Of a stretch of 64,000 nt of DNA, positions 52,448 to 61,335 are shown piece after piece. The position numbers were made by a program, and so were the translations under genes. The stretch covers positions 62,001 through 126,000 of the forward strand of contig NZ_MPOB01000003.1 of NCBI RefSeq assembly GCF_002148795.1, written 5' to 3'. How positions within the stretch are numbered: the stretch's first letter is position 1; each line of letters opens with the position of its first letter. Below the pieces are notes generated by a model. The model was not told the origin of the DNA and made no database searches. It saw only the letters and a program-made list of their open reading frames with translations. The DNA comes from Oceanibaculum nanhaiense (GTDB taxonomy: Bacteria > Pseudomonadota > Alphaproteobacteria > Oceanibaculales > Oceanibaculaceae).

Positions 52448-55400
52448 ACCTGATCGACGCCGCCATCGCCCGGGCGCGTACCACCATCGCGGTGCTGGTA
52501 CTGATCCTGATCGCGGGAACCGTCGCCTATATCGACATTCCCAAGGAATCCGATCCGGACATCAACATCCCCACCATCTATGTCAGCCTGGTGCATGAGG
52601 GCATCTCGCCGGAGGATTCCGAGCGGCTGCTGCTGCGGCCGATGGAGCAGGAGCTGAAATCCATTGAGGGCGTGAAGGAGATGCGCTCCACCGCCTATGA
52701 GGGCGGCGGCTTCGTGCTGCTGGAGTTCGATGCCGGCTTCAATGCCGACAAGGCGCTGGACGATGTGCGCGAGAAGGTGGACATCGCCAAGTCCGAACTG
52801 CCGACGGAAACCGAGGAACCGAGCATCACCGAGGTAAATTTCAGCCTCTTCCCGGTGCTGGTCGTCACCCTTTCCGGGCCGGTGCCGGAGCGCACGCTGG
52901 TCCGCCTCGCCCGCGAGCTGCGCGACGAGATCGAAGGCATCCCCTCGGTACTGAATGTCGATATCGCCGGCGACCGTGAGGAGCTGGTGGAAATCCTGAT
53001 CGATCCGCTGAAGCTGGAAAGCTATGGCCTACGGTCCGATGACATCCTCACCTTCATCGACCGGTCCAACCGGCTGATCGCCGCCGGCGCGCTGGATACC
53101 GGCAGCGGCCGCTTCCCGGTAAAGGTGCCGGGCCTGTTTGAGACCGCCGACGACATCCTGGACATGCCGCTGAAGACGGAGGGCGACGCGGTGGTGCGCG
53201 TGCGCGACGTGGCCGAGGTGCGCCGCACCTTCAAGGATCGCGAATCCGTCGCCCGGCTGGATGGCGAGCCGGCGGTGGGGCTGCAGGTCACCAAGCGCAC
53301 CGGCGAGAACATCATCGAGACCATCGAGGCGGTGCGCGCGCTGTCGGAGCGGCAGAAGCAGTTCTGGCCGGAGACGGTGAAGGTCACCTACAGCCAGGAC
53401 CGCTCGAAGGATATCCGCACCATGCTGTCGGACCTTCAGAACAACGTCATCAGCGCGGTTCTGCTGGTGATGATCGTCATCGTCGGCGCGCTGGGGCTGC
53501 GCTCCGCCGGGCTGGTGGGCATCGCCATTCCGGGCTCCTTCCTGCTGGCCATCCTGGTGATCTTCACCATGGGCATCACCATCAACATCGTGGTGCTTTT
53601 CGCCCTGATCCTGGCCGTCGGCATGCTGGTGGACGGCGCCATCGTGCTGACCGAGTTCGCGGACCGCAAGATGGCCGAGGGCCAGTCGCCGAAGCGCGCC
53701 TATGCCCGCGCCGCCAAGCGCATGGCCTGGCCGATCATCGCCTCCACCGCGACCACGCTGGCGGCCTTCCTGCCGCTGCTGTTCTGGCCGGGCGTGGTGG
53801 GCGAGTTCATGAAATTCCTGCCGATCACGCTGATCGCCACCCTGTCGGCCTCGCTGCTGATGGCGCTGATCTTCGTGCCGACGCTGGGCGCCTTCATCGG
53901 CAAGCCGGGCGGCGCGCTCGACCCCGAGAAGGCCCGGGCACTGAGCGCCGAGGCGACGGATGACGACAACGACACCGTCGATCTGACACAGGTGAAGGGC
54001 CAGACCGGCCTGTATATCCGCACGCTGGACAAGGCGCTGAAGCACCCCGGCAAGGTCGTGCTGGCTGCTCTCGCCACGCTTGTTTTCGTCCAGTGGTATT
54101 ATGCCACGCATGGCCACGGCGTTGAATTCTTCCCCGAAGTCGAGCCGGAGCAGGCGCAGATTCTGGTGCATGCGCGCGGCAACCTCTCCATCGATGAGAA
54201 GCAGCAGCTTGCCATTCTGGTGGAACGGGAAGTGCTGGCGATCGATGCCTTCGAGTCGGTCTATTCCTCGATCGGCACCCAGCCGCGCAGCGGCCAGGAC
54301 AAGGCCGAGGATGTCATCGCCACCATCTCGGTCGAGTTCAAGGACTGGGACAAACGCCCGCCGGCCAACGATATCCTGGCCGAGATCGTGGAACGGTCGC
54401 GCAAATATCCTGGCATCTTCGTCGAGCCGCAGAAGCAGGAGGCCGGCCCACCGGTCGGCAAGCCCGTTGCGCTGGAGATCAGTGCCCTCGACGTCGCGCT
54501 GCTGGAGCCCGCGGCGGCGCTGATCCGCGCGAAGTTCGACAGCATGCAGGGCCTGGCCAATATCGAGGACAGCCGTCCAATCCCCGGCATCCAGTGGGCC
54601 ATCGACGCCGACCGTGCCCAGGCCGCCAAGTTCGGCGTCGATCTCAGCATGATCGGCAATTATGTGCGCCTTGTCACCAACGGGCTGAAAGTCACCGAAT
54701 ACCGGCCCAATGACAGCGACGAGGAAATCGACATCGTCGTGCGCTTCCCGACCGAATACCGGAATCTCGACCGCTTCGGCCAGCTGCGCATCCAGACCGC
54801 GCAGGGGCTGATCCCGATCAGCAATTTTGTTACCGAGCAGCCGGAACAGAAGGTCGGCGAGCTGAAGCGCGTGGACGGGCGGCGCATCATGTCGGTGAAG
54901 GCCGATGTGCAACCCGGCGTTCTGGCCGACGACAAGGTGCGGGAACTGCGCGCCTGGCTGCCGGATGCCGGCCTCGACCCGCGCGTCGAGGTGAGCTTCA
55001 AGGGCGAGGACAAGGAACAGGCCGAGGCGCAGCAATTCCTGGTGCGCGCCTTCGCCATCGCCCTGTTCATCATGGCGGTCATCCTGCTGACGCAGTTCAA
55101 CAGCTTCTACAGCGCCTTCCTGATCCTCTCGGCGGTGATCCTCTCCACCATCGGCGTGATGATCGGCCTGCTGGTGATGAACAAGCCGTTCGGCATCGTC
55201 ATGAGCGGCGTCGGCGTCATCGCGCTGGCCGGCATCGTGGTGAACAACAACATCATCCTGATCGACACCTACGACCTGATGCGCAAGCAGGGCGTGCCCG
55301 CGCACGAGGCGCTGCTGCGCACCGGCGCCCAGCGCCTGCGGCCGGTGTTCCTGACCACGCTGACCACCATTCTGGGGCTGATGCCGATGGTGCTGCAGAT

Positions 55401-55626
55401 GAACATCGACTTCATCAGCCGCGAGGTCAGCATCGGCGCGCCCTCGACGCAATGGTGGGTGCAGCTCTCCACGGCCATCGTCTTCGGGCTGGCCTTCGCC
55501 ACGGTCCTCACACTCGTCATCACGCCATCGGCGCTGAAGGTCCGGGCCAATGTCAGCGACTGGCGGAAAAACCGGCGGCAGAAGCGCGAGGAGAAGAAGG
55601 CATCCGCGCTGGCTGTTAAGGGGTAA
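52444..55626 (+). CDS. RND efflux transporter, inner-membrane subunit
   Basis: 1060-aa proton-driven pump with twelve membrane helices and two large periplasmic loops. The helix-4 relay reads LAVGMLVDGAIVLTEF: the first Asp is kept, but the second of the usual Asp-Asp pair is Gly. The helix-10 region reads GIVVNNNIILIDTYD, without the Lys of AcrB (SAKNAIL). Both are features of the subgroup with VNN rather than AKN and do not by themselves mean inactivity. Cargo unknown. Its last bases overlap the convergent CDP-alcohol phosphotransferase gene by 11. Confidence 0.93.
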   Translation: MNLIDAAIARARTTIAVLVLILIAGTVAYIDIPKESDPDINIPTIYVSLVHEGISPEDSERLLLRPMEQELKSIEGVKEMRSTAYEGGGFVLLEFDAGFNADKALDDVREKVDIAKSELPTETEEPSITEVNFSLFPVLVVTLSGPVPERTLVRLARELRDEIEGIPSVLNVDIAGDREELVEILIDPLKLESYGLRSDDILTFIDRSNRLIAAGALDTGSGRFPVKVPGLFETADDILDMPLKTEGDAVVRVRDVAEVRRTFKDRESVARLDGEPAVGLQVTKRTGENIIETIEAVRALSERQKQFWPETVKVTYSQDRSKDIRTMLSDLQNNVISAVLLVMIVIVGALGLRSAGLVGIAIPGSFLLAILVIFTMGITINIVVLFALILAVGMLVDGAIVLTEFADRKMAEGQSPKRAYARAAKRMAWPIIASTATTLAAFLPLLFWPGVVGEFMKFLPITLIATLSASLLMALIFVPTLGAFIGKPGGALDPEKARALSAEATDDDNDTVDLTQVKGQTGLYIRTLDKALKHPGKVVLAALATLVFVQWYYATHGHGVEFFPEVEPEQAQILVHARGNLSIDEKQQLAILVEREVLAIDAFESVYSSIGTQPRSGQDKAEDVIATISVEFKDWDKRPPANDILAEIVERSRKYPGIFVEPQKQEAGPPVGKPVALEISALDVALLEPAAALIRAKFDSMQGLANIEDSRPIPGIQWAIDADRAQAAKFGVDLSMIGNYVRLVTNGLKVTEYRPNDSDEEIDIVVRFPTEYRNLDRFGQLRIQTAQGLIPISNFVTEQPEQKVGELKRVDGRRIMSVKADVQPGVLADDKVRELRAWLPDAGLDPRVEVSFKGEDKEQAEAQQFLVRAFAIALFIMAVILLTQFNSFYSAFLILSAVILSTIGVMIGLLVMNKPFGIVMSGVGVIALAGIVVNNNIILIDTYDLMRKQGVPAHEALLRTGAQRLRPVFLTTLTTILGLMPMVLQMNIDFISREVSIGAPSTQWWVQLSTAIVFGLAFATVLTLVITPSALKVRANVSDWRKNRRQKREEKKASALAVKG

Positions 55627-56224
55627 AATCGCGCCGCGCGGCCAGGATTCGGGTCGCGGTGGTGAGCCAGCACAGCGACCCGAAGCCATAGGCCAGTACC
55701 GGAAACCAGCCCGGCCACAGGCAGATGGCGACGAACAGGGCGATGGTCTCCGCCCCTTCCGTCAGCCCGCCCAGGTAATAGAGCGATTTCGGGCCGCGCT
55801 CCGTGCTGGTGCGGCCGCGCTTCGCCGCCATCACGGCATAGGCCAGGAAGCTCGATCCCGTGCCCATGAAGCTGAAGATAAGGAAACAGGCAGCCAGCGC
55901 GTTCGCCGCCGGATCGGCCAGCGCGAAGCCCAGCGCGATGCCGGCGTAGAAGATGAAATCCAGCACGATATCGAGATAGCCGCCGAAATCGGTGGCACCG
56001 CGCCGCCGGGCAATGGCCCCGTCCAGCCCGTCCGACAGTCGGTTCAGCAGGATCAGCGCCAGCGCCGCGCCATAGGCCTGCACGGCCAGAGCCGGCAGCG
56101 CCAGCATGCCGGCCGCAAAGCCGGCAACCGTCATGGCATTCGCCGAGACTCCGCAGCGCGACAGAAAGCCGCCAGCCCTATCCAGCGGGCGATCAATCAC
56201 CCGGCGCAGCGCGGCGTCGATCAT
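55616..56224 (-). CDS. CDP-alcohol phosphatidyltransferase family protein
   Basis: 202-aa membrane enzyme with the family motif in RLSDGLDGAIARRRGATDFG near 66-85 and YLDIVLDF (DGxxAR-G-D-D pattern). About six hydrophobic segments. Typical of enzymes moving a phospho-alcohol from CDP to an acceptor (phosphatidylglycerophosphate or phosphatidylinositol-phosphate synthase-like). The start codon overlaps the pssA stop by four bases, so it is coupled to psd-pssA. Acceptor not assigned. Confidence 0.88.
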   Translation of the reverse strand: MIDAALRRVIDRPLDRAGGFLSRCGVSANAMTVAGFAAGMLALPALAVQAYGAALALILLNRLSDGLDGAIARRRGATDFGGYLDIVLDFIFYAGIALGFALADPAANALAACFLIFSFMGTGSSFLAYAVMAAKRGRTSTERGPKSLYYLGGLTEGAETIALFVAICLWPGWFPVLAYGFGSLCWLTTATRILAARRDFTP

Positions 56225-57126
56225 GTGCCGGGGTTCGAGGTCCCCGGTCGCGGATCCCCATCGGCCGCTTTCCCGTCGGCAGGCGCCGTATCGCCAGGAG
56301 TATCGCCCTCTAGGTCTGCCTCATGATCAGCCACCATCTGCTCCGCCTCGGCCTTCAGCCGGCGGTAGGAGCGGATGGAAAACGGAATGCACAGCAGATA
56401 GAGCAGGCCCAGCCCCGACAGGGTGCGCCACGGCGCGTTCACCATCGCCGCCACCAGCAGCCCGACCACGATCAGCATCGGGATCACCAGCCCTTGCGGG
56501 ATGCGCGCATTCTTGCCCGAATAAGTCGGGATCGAGCTGACCATCAGCAGGCCAATGAAGAACACCCAGGCAATCACCAGGGCCGGGTGCTTCAGCACCG
56601 CGTCCTGCCCCAGATCGAAGGACAGGACCATCGGCAGCAGCGCAAGCCCCGCCCCCGCCGGCGCCGGCACGCCGGAAAAATAATTATAGGCATAGGCCGG
56701 CAGGTCAGGGTCGCCCAGCTTGGTGTTGAAACGCGCCAGCCGCAACGCCGCGCAGGTGGCGAAGAACAGCACCACAGCCCAGCCGAACCCGGCAACCCCG
56801 TTCATTGCCCACATATACAAGACCACGGCAGGCGCCACGCCGAAGCTGATGAAATCGGACAGCGAATCAAGTTCCGCGCCGAACTTGCTGGAGGCCTTCA
56901 GCAGCCGTGCCATGCGTCCGTCCAGCCCGTCCAGGATGGCGGCGGCGAAAATCGCGATGGCCGCCTGATGCCATTCGCCGTTCAGCGCGAAGCGGATCGA
57001 GGTCAGCCCGGCGCACAGCGCCAGCACCGTCAGGATGTTCGGGATCAGCCGGTTGATCGACAGCCCCTTCAGGCGCGGCGCCCGGCGATGCCGCCTGTGT
57101 CCTCCGCCCTGCCGCAACCCGACCAC
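56221..57126 (-). CDS. pssA: CDP-diacylglycerol-serine O-phosphatidyltransferase
   Basis: Makes phosphatidylserine from CDP-diacylglycerol and serine in the membrane. 301 aa. CDP-alcohol motif ILDGLDGRMARLLKASSKFG near 64-83 then LDSLSDFISFG (DG..AR..G..D..D), and multiple helices. A charged C-terminal tail after about 260. The GTG at 57126 overlaps the psd stop (TAGTG). The basic first 20 residues (RRHRR) are typical of the alphaproteobacterial type. Supplies the substrate of the adjoining Psd. Confidence 0.93.
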   Translation of the reverse strand: MVGLRQGGGHRRHRRAPRLKGLSINRLIPNILTVLALCAGLTSIRFALNGEWHQAAIAIFAAAILDGLDGRMARLLKASSKFGAELDSLSDFISFGVAPAVVLYMWAMNGVAGFGWAVVLFFATCAALRLARFNTKLGDPDLPAYAYNYFSGVPAPAGAGLALLPMVLSFDLGQDAVLKHPALVIAWVFFIGLLMVSSIPTYSGKNARIPQGLVIPMLIVVGLLVAAMVNAPWRTLSGLGLLYLLCIPFSIRSYRRLKAEAEQMVADHEADLEGDTPGDTAPADGKAADGDPRPGTSNPGT

Positions 57127-57812
57127 TAGCGAATCTCGCCCAGGCGGTCCGGCTCGGCGGAGGTCAGGTCGGCGATCACCGTTTCGCCGGCGATCATCCG
57201 CTGCCCCAGCACCGCCAGCGAGGCGGCGCTGGCCGGCAGATAGACATCGACCCGGCTGCCGAAGCGGATCAGGCCATAGCGCTCGCCCGCGCGCAGGGTG
57301 GCGCCCTCGGCGGTCTTGCAGACGATGCGGCGGGCCACCAGGCCGGCGATCTGCACGCTGCCGACCTTGGTGCCGTCGGCCATCTCGACAACCATGCCGT
57401 GCCGCTCATTCTGCTCGCTCGCCTTGTCCAGCGAGGCGTTGAAGAACTTGCCGGGGCGATAGGCCAGGCGCGACACCTTGCCGTCCACCGGCGCACGGTT
57501 CACATGCACGTCGAACACATTCATGAAGATGCCGATCTTCAGCATCGGCGCATCGCCCAGCTCCAGATCGGCCGGCGCCGGGGCCTTGCCGACATAGCAC
57601 ACAACACCATCGGCCGGGCTGATCACCAGGCCGGGACGGCTTGGCGTCACCCGGTCCGGATCGCGGAAGAAATAGACGCACCACAGCGTCAGGATCACAC
57701 CGGCCCAGCCCAGCGGATCGGAGATGGCGAACAGGACCAATGTGCCAACCGCGAATATCCCGATGAAGGGCCAGCCTTCCCGCGCAATCGGCACCAGAAT
57801 CGATTTCAACAC
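57126..57812 (-). CDS. psd: Phosphatidylserine decarboxylase proenzyme
   Basis: Converts phosphatidylserine to phosphatidylethanolamine. 228 aa from a GTG at 57812 with GAAAGGAAA upstream; the frame continues 28 residues further up without a ribosome site. N-terminal hydrophobic segment ([20 protein letters not shown]), VISPADGVV near 65 and [15 protein letters not shown] near 100. The self-cleavage site that yields the pyruvoyl group is Gly185-Ser186 in [11 protein letters not shown]. Short, Psd-A/archaeal-like type. First gene of the operon. Confidence 0.93.
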   Translation of the reverse strand: MLKSILVPIAREGWPFIGIFAVGTLVLFAISDPLGWAGVILTLWCVYFFRDPDRVTPSRPGLVISPADGVVCYVGKAPAPADLELGDAPMLKIGIFMNVFDVHVNRAPVDGKVSRLAYRPGKFFNASLDKASEQNERHGMVVEMADGTKVGSVQIAGLVARRIVCKTAEGATLRAGERYGLIRFGSRVDVYLPASAASLAVLGQRMIAGETVIADLTSAEPDRLGEIR

Positions 57813-57983
57813 GCCATTTCCTTTCTCGTTTCCCGTCGAGACCCTAGCATATGGGCATTCGCACGCGGAGAGTACACAGCGAATCGGCCAACGCAATCGT
57901 CGCGGTTTTAACCCTTCCTTAGGAGCTTGACACTATCCTTCAGCGTGACAGTTTGAGCCTATCCTCCCCGGAGTCGAAAGCAG

Positions 57984-58463
57984 ATGCTGATGGACGCCGC
58001 CAGCCCCTTCCGTGCCGTTCTCAACCACGTCCCCGACGAGTTCGATCTGCGGACTTTCGTGAAGGTTGCCAACAGCGGCGACGGCGCGCCTCATAATGCC
58101 CGGCCCTTTCAGTTCGCCTTCGACTGCGACGGCGTGACCTACATCGCGCAGCTGAACGACCGTGAGGGCGAAGCCCGCCTGTCGATGCGCGCGCTGATCG
58201 GCATCCTGCCCTACAGCAGCGAATCGACGGTACGCCGGCGCGCCATCCTGGAAGCCCTGCGGGCCATCGGCATCAAGGAAGAAACCCAGCTGCTGGTCGA
58301 TCCAAGGCAGCGCATCCGGCTGGATGTCGAACTGCCGCTGGACGGCCCGCCGACGCCCAGCCTGCTGATCGCGAAAGTGGCGCTGTTCCTCGCCAGGCTG
58401 CGCGACCATATCGGCCAGATGTCCACGCTCTCCCTGCCGGATACGAGCGACAAGAACGCCTAG
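57984..58463 (+). CDS. Conserved-looking protein of unknown function
   Basis: 159 aa, acidic and soluble, no signal peptide or membrane helix. The middle reads FAFDCDGVTYIAQLNDREGEARLSM (about 44-68), suggesting alternating beta strands, followed by an RRRAILEALRAIGI helix and a C-terminal helix ALFLARLRDHIG. The shape recalls small two-strand/helix secretion-chaperone-like folds, but I do not recognise a family. Convergent with the LysM gene (6 bp between stops). Confidence 0.65.
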   Translation: MLMDAASPFRAVLNHVPDEFDLRTFVKVANSGDGAPHNARPFQFAFDCDGVTYIAQLNDREGEARLSMRALIGILPYSSESTVRRRAILEALRAIGIKEETQLLVDPRQRIRLDVELPLDGPPTPSLLIAKVALFLARLRDHIGQMSTLSLPDTSDKNA

Positions 58464-58469
58464 GCGCTT

Positions 58470-59672
58470 TTAATTCACCTGAGGCAGCACGAAGACCTGT
58501 CCCGGATAGATCAGGTCAGGATCGCGAATCTGATCGCGATTGGCGCCATATATCTGTGTGAAGGCCATGCCATCGCCATAGGTGCGCCGGGCGATCCGCC
58601 AGAGATTATTCCCCGGCTGAATGACCACTACCCGGCCTTCGAGAAGGCCCGACAGCGGCTCCGACCGGGCGAAGGGCAGTTCCACCCGCGCCACCACCTT
58701 GCCGTCCGGGGCCAGCCGGTCCACGCGCAGCCGGTAGGTGCCGGCCGCCACTTCCTGCCCGGGCTGGAAGCGCCAGTTCCCCTTGTCGTCAGCCTTCGCG
58801 TCGCCCAGCAGCTTGTCATCAAGATAGACACGGACCTGCCCGTCCGGTTCGGTGCGGCCGCTGAAGATCACCGCGCCCTTGGCATCGTAATCGACGATAT
58901 CGACACTGACCGGCATGTCGGTCTTCCGGCCAGTCTCGGGCAGGCTGACCACGGACGGGCCTGTCGCCGGTTCCGGCTTCGGCTCGGTTGGGCTGGAGGT
59001 GGCAAGTTTGGGATCGGCGGGTTCGGGCGCGACCGGCTGCGCCTGCGCCGGCGATTGCTGTTGCGGCTGTTGCTGCTTCGGCACCGCCGGCGCCTGCAAG
59101 ACCCTGGACGGGCCGGTTCCCTCGCGCGGCACCACCATCGCCAGCGGTGTTTGCGGCGCGGCACTCGGCTGGCCGGCAATATCCTTCTGCGGCTCCGGCA
59201 CCGCCAGCACGACCACATCCTTCGACTGCAGCCGGCTGCCATCCGGCAATTCGGCTTCGAGCGTCAGCTGCCGGTTGCCCGGCGGCAGCGGCTCCTTCGG
59301 CAGCAGCACCCATTCGCCGCGCTGGTCGGCCTGGATCTCGCCGATCACCGTGTCGCCATCCCGCACCGTGACCTTAGCATTCGGTGCGGCCCGGCCAGCG
59401 ATCACTGCATCGCCCTTGGGGTTGACCCGCACCACATCGAAGCTGGGGGCGCGCGGGGCCGGGGTCTGTTCCGGCACGGCGGGCGGCGTCTGCGATACTG
59501 TTGCAGGGGCAGCCGAGGCAGGCGTTTCGCGCTGCTGCGCCGGTGCGGCGGGGGGCGCGGCGGGGGCTGCCTGCTGCGGCGCATCCTCCGCAGTCAGCAG
59601 GAAGTTCAGCGCCAATGCCGCCAGAACGACAATCACACCAATCACGCCAATGATGAAAGGACGTCGCAGCAT
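58470..59672 (-). CDS. LysM-domain envelope protein with two Ig-like repeats
   Basis: 400 aa from the ATG at 59672. One N-terminal membrane anchor (FIIGVIGVIVVLAALALNFLL near 5-25), a Pro/Ala-rich stretch (about 30-75), a first Ig-like domain (VVRVNPKGDAVIAGRAAPNAK near 80-100), a long Gln/Pro-rich linker (near 190-230), a second Ig-like domain (VDIVDYDAKGAVIFSGRTEPDG near 255-275), and a C-terminal LysM (VIQPGNNLWRIARRTYGDG near 350-370; PGQVFVLPQ). Probably anchored in the inner membrane and holding peptidoglycan. No enzymatic domain. Confidence 0.85.
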   Translation of the reverse strand: MLRRPFIIGVIGVIVVLAALALNFLLTAEDAPQQAAPAAPPAAPAQQRETPASAAPATVSQTPPAVPEQTPAPRAPSFDVVRVNPKGDAVIAGRAAPNAKVTVRDGDTVIGEIQADQRGEWVLLPKEPLPPGNRQLTLEAELPDGSRLQSKDVVVLAVPEPQKDIAGQPSAAPQTPLAMVVPREGTGPSRVLQAPAVPKQQQPQQQSPAQAQPVAPEPADPKLATSSPTEPKPEPATGPSVVSLPETGRKTDMPVSVDIVDYDAKGAVIFSGRTEPDGQVRVYLDDKLLGDAKADDKGNWRFQPGQEVAAGTYRLRVDRLAPDGKVVARVELPFARSEPLSGLLEGRVVVIQPGNNLWRIARRTYGDGMAFTQIYGANRDQIRDPDLIYPGQVFVLPQVN

Positions 59673-59819
59673 CGTCAGCAAACCACGGTTTTATGAGAAT
59701 ACATTGCGTGCGCCCCCAATAGCGGCCGGTTCTCCGGCCAGTTTTATGCCGTAGCGCAAACCCTATATCGGGACAGTCTCAAGCGCAATTGCAGGTGCGC
59801 GCGAACATGCCGCCAGCTT

Positions 59820-59857
59820 GCTCTTGCGAGGCTGGCGGGCTCTTGCGAGGTTGCCGG
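59820..59857 (+). repeat. Tandem 19-bp duplication
   Basis: GCTCTTGCGAGGCTGGCGG (59820-59838) is followed by GCTCTTGCGAGGTTGCCGG (59839-59857), two mismatches. A second local duplication, GCCATCTTGTT, occurs at about 59864-59888. Both lie in the upstream region of the cytochrome b561 gene; slippage products, or a doubled regulatory site. Confidence 0.6.
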
Positions 59858-59915
59858 TTGCCAGCCATCTTGTTTTGCCATCTTGTTCCGGCACATATTT
59901 TCACGGGAAACGCCC

Positions 59916-60614
59916 ATGCACGATCCTGCCGAGACCGCCACCCTGCGCCGCGCCCTGGTCTGGGATCTGCCGACAAGATTGTTTCACTGGCTGCTGGCCG
60001 GCGCCATCGTCGGCGCCTATTGGACCGGGGAGTTCGGCGGCTTCGACAAGACCTGGCACATGCGCTTCGGCTACGCCGTACTGGCGCTGGTGGTCTTCCG
60101 CATCCTGTGGGGATTGTTCGGCAGCCGCACCGCGCGCTTCGCCAGCTTCCTGCGCGGGCCAGGCACGGTATGGGCCTATCTGCGCACCTTTGGCAGCCGC
60201 CACGCGCATCCTACCGACACCCATAATCCAATGGGTGCGCTGTCGGTCATCGCCCTGTTGCTGGCGGCATTGGCGCAAGCCGGCAGCGGCCTGTTCGCTT
60301 CCGACGATATTCTGACCGAAGGCCCGCTGAACGGGCTGTTCTCCGGCGCAGTCGATAGCATCGCCAACCGCACCCACGCCATCGCGGTCTGGTTCCTGAT
60401 CGCGCTGGTCGTGCTGCATCTGGCGGTGATTGCCTATTACCGGATCTACAAGCGCGAAAACCTGGTCACCGCCATGGTGACCGGCCGCAGGGATCTGCCC
60501 CCCGGCCTTGGCATGGAAAGGCCGGCGAGCCTGTGGCTTGCCGGCCTGTTCGTCGCGATCTCCGCGGGCTGCGTCTATTTCACCGTGGAAATACTGCCGC
60601 CCCTGCTGCGTTGA
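59916..60614 (+). CDS. Cytochrome b561 family protein
   Basis: 232-aa diheme membrane cytochrome. Four core helices: RLFHWLLAGAIVGAYWTGEF near 20-40 with a haem-ligand His, MRFGYAVLALVVFRILWGLFG near 50-70, NPMGALSVIALLLAALAQAGSG near 103-125 and HAIAVWFLIALVVLHLAVIAYY near 155-175. A fifth C-terminal helix follows (WLAGLFVAISAGCVYF). Resembles the Ni/Fe-hydrogenase-type and b561 di-haem cytochromes that feed c-type partners. Ends five bases before the convergent cytochrome c' gene. Confidence 0.9.
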   Translation: MHDPAETATLRRALVWDLPTRLFHWLLAGAIVGAYWTGEFGGFDKTWHMRFGYAVLALVVFRILWGLFGSRTARFASFLRGPGTVWAYLRTFGSRHAHPTDTHNPMGALSVIALLLAALAQAGSGLFASDDILTEGPLNGLFSGAVDSIANRTHAIAVWFLIALVVLHLAVIAYYRIYKRENLVTAMVTGRRDLPPGLGMERPASLWLAGLFVAISAGCVYFTVEILPPLLR

Positions 60615-60618
60615 GGTG

Positions 60619-61116
60619 TTACTTCGCCCGATAGGTGTCGTGGCAGGCCTTGCAGGATCCGCCGATGGCGGCGACATGCTTGCCGAGATCGCCCTGCGCC
60701 AGGGAGCCGGAGGCCGAGGCCAGCGCGGCGGTGGCGGTCTGCAGCGCTTCCAGCTTCTTCTGGAAGTCGGCGCTGTCGGTAAAGGCCACCGGCAACGTCC
60801 GGCTGCCCTCGATCTGCCCCTGCGCCGTGCCCTGAATGAAGCCCTCGCCCAGCATGCTGGAAAGCGCCGCCATGGCGGCCGCGCGCTCGGAAAGCTGCTT
60901 CTGATCGAACGGCGCCTCGCCCTTGGCCATGGCGACCACCGGGCCAAAATGCCAGGCAAGGCCGGTCAGGACGCCCTTGCGGTACTTCAGGGCATCCTCA
61001 GGCTTGCGGTCGGCGGCGACGGCTGCGCCGGCAAGCACACTGCCGGCAAGCACGCCAGCCGCACAGAAAGCGGTAATGGCGAAACGCAGGGTTTTAGTCA
61101 TCTGGGCCTTGCTCAT
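60619..61116 (-). CDS. Cytochrome c' (four-helix c-type cytochrome)
   Basis: 165 aa with a signal peptide (MSKAQMTKTLRFAITAFCAAGVLAGSVL region, cleavage near 35 at VAA-AD). The mature part is a four-helix bundle with the haem-attachment site CKACH at 155-159 near the C-terminus, the hallmark of cytochrome c'. GAGGAGAACC ribosome site. Binds NO/CO in known examples. Shares a locus with a membrane cytochrome b, a common pairing. Confidence 0.92.
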   Translation of the reverse strand: MSKAQMTKTLRFAITAFCAAGVLAGSVLAGAAVAADRKPEDALKYRKGVLTGLAWHFGPVVAMAKGEAPFDQKQLSERAAAMAALSSMLGEGFIQGTAQGQIEGSRTLPVAFTDSADFQKKLEALQTATAALASASGSLAQGDLGKHVAAIGGSCKACHDTYRAK

Positions 61117-61335
61117 CTGGTTCTCCTCGGTTCGACCGACTCAAATTGGCTAGCACGCAATTATCGCGGCGGCCCGCGCTGCACAGGGGCGCCACGGCTG
61201 GAAGCATCTCCGTTTTCCGGGACAGCGTAAAGCCGGACCGGCCCCCGCCATACTGTCCGATGCGGCGTACACGCGTTTGTGATCACCTTCACTGCACGGT
61301 TGACCGGGCTGCGCGGCAATGCGATATCGCGGCGC

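Noticed and set aside
53029-55689. An 886-codon open frame on the minus strand opposite the RND pump gene
   Set aside because: Antisense shadow of the pump; low-complexity His/Asp/Gln-rich translation without any motif.
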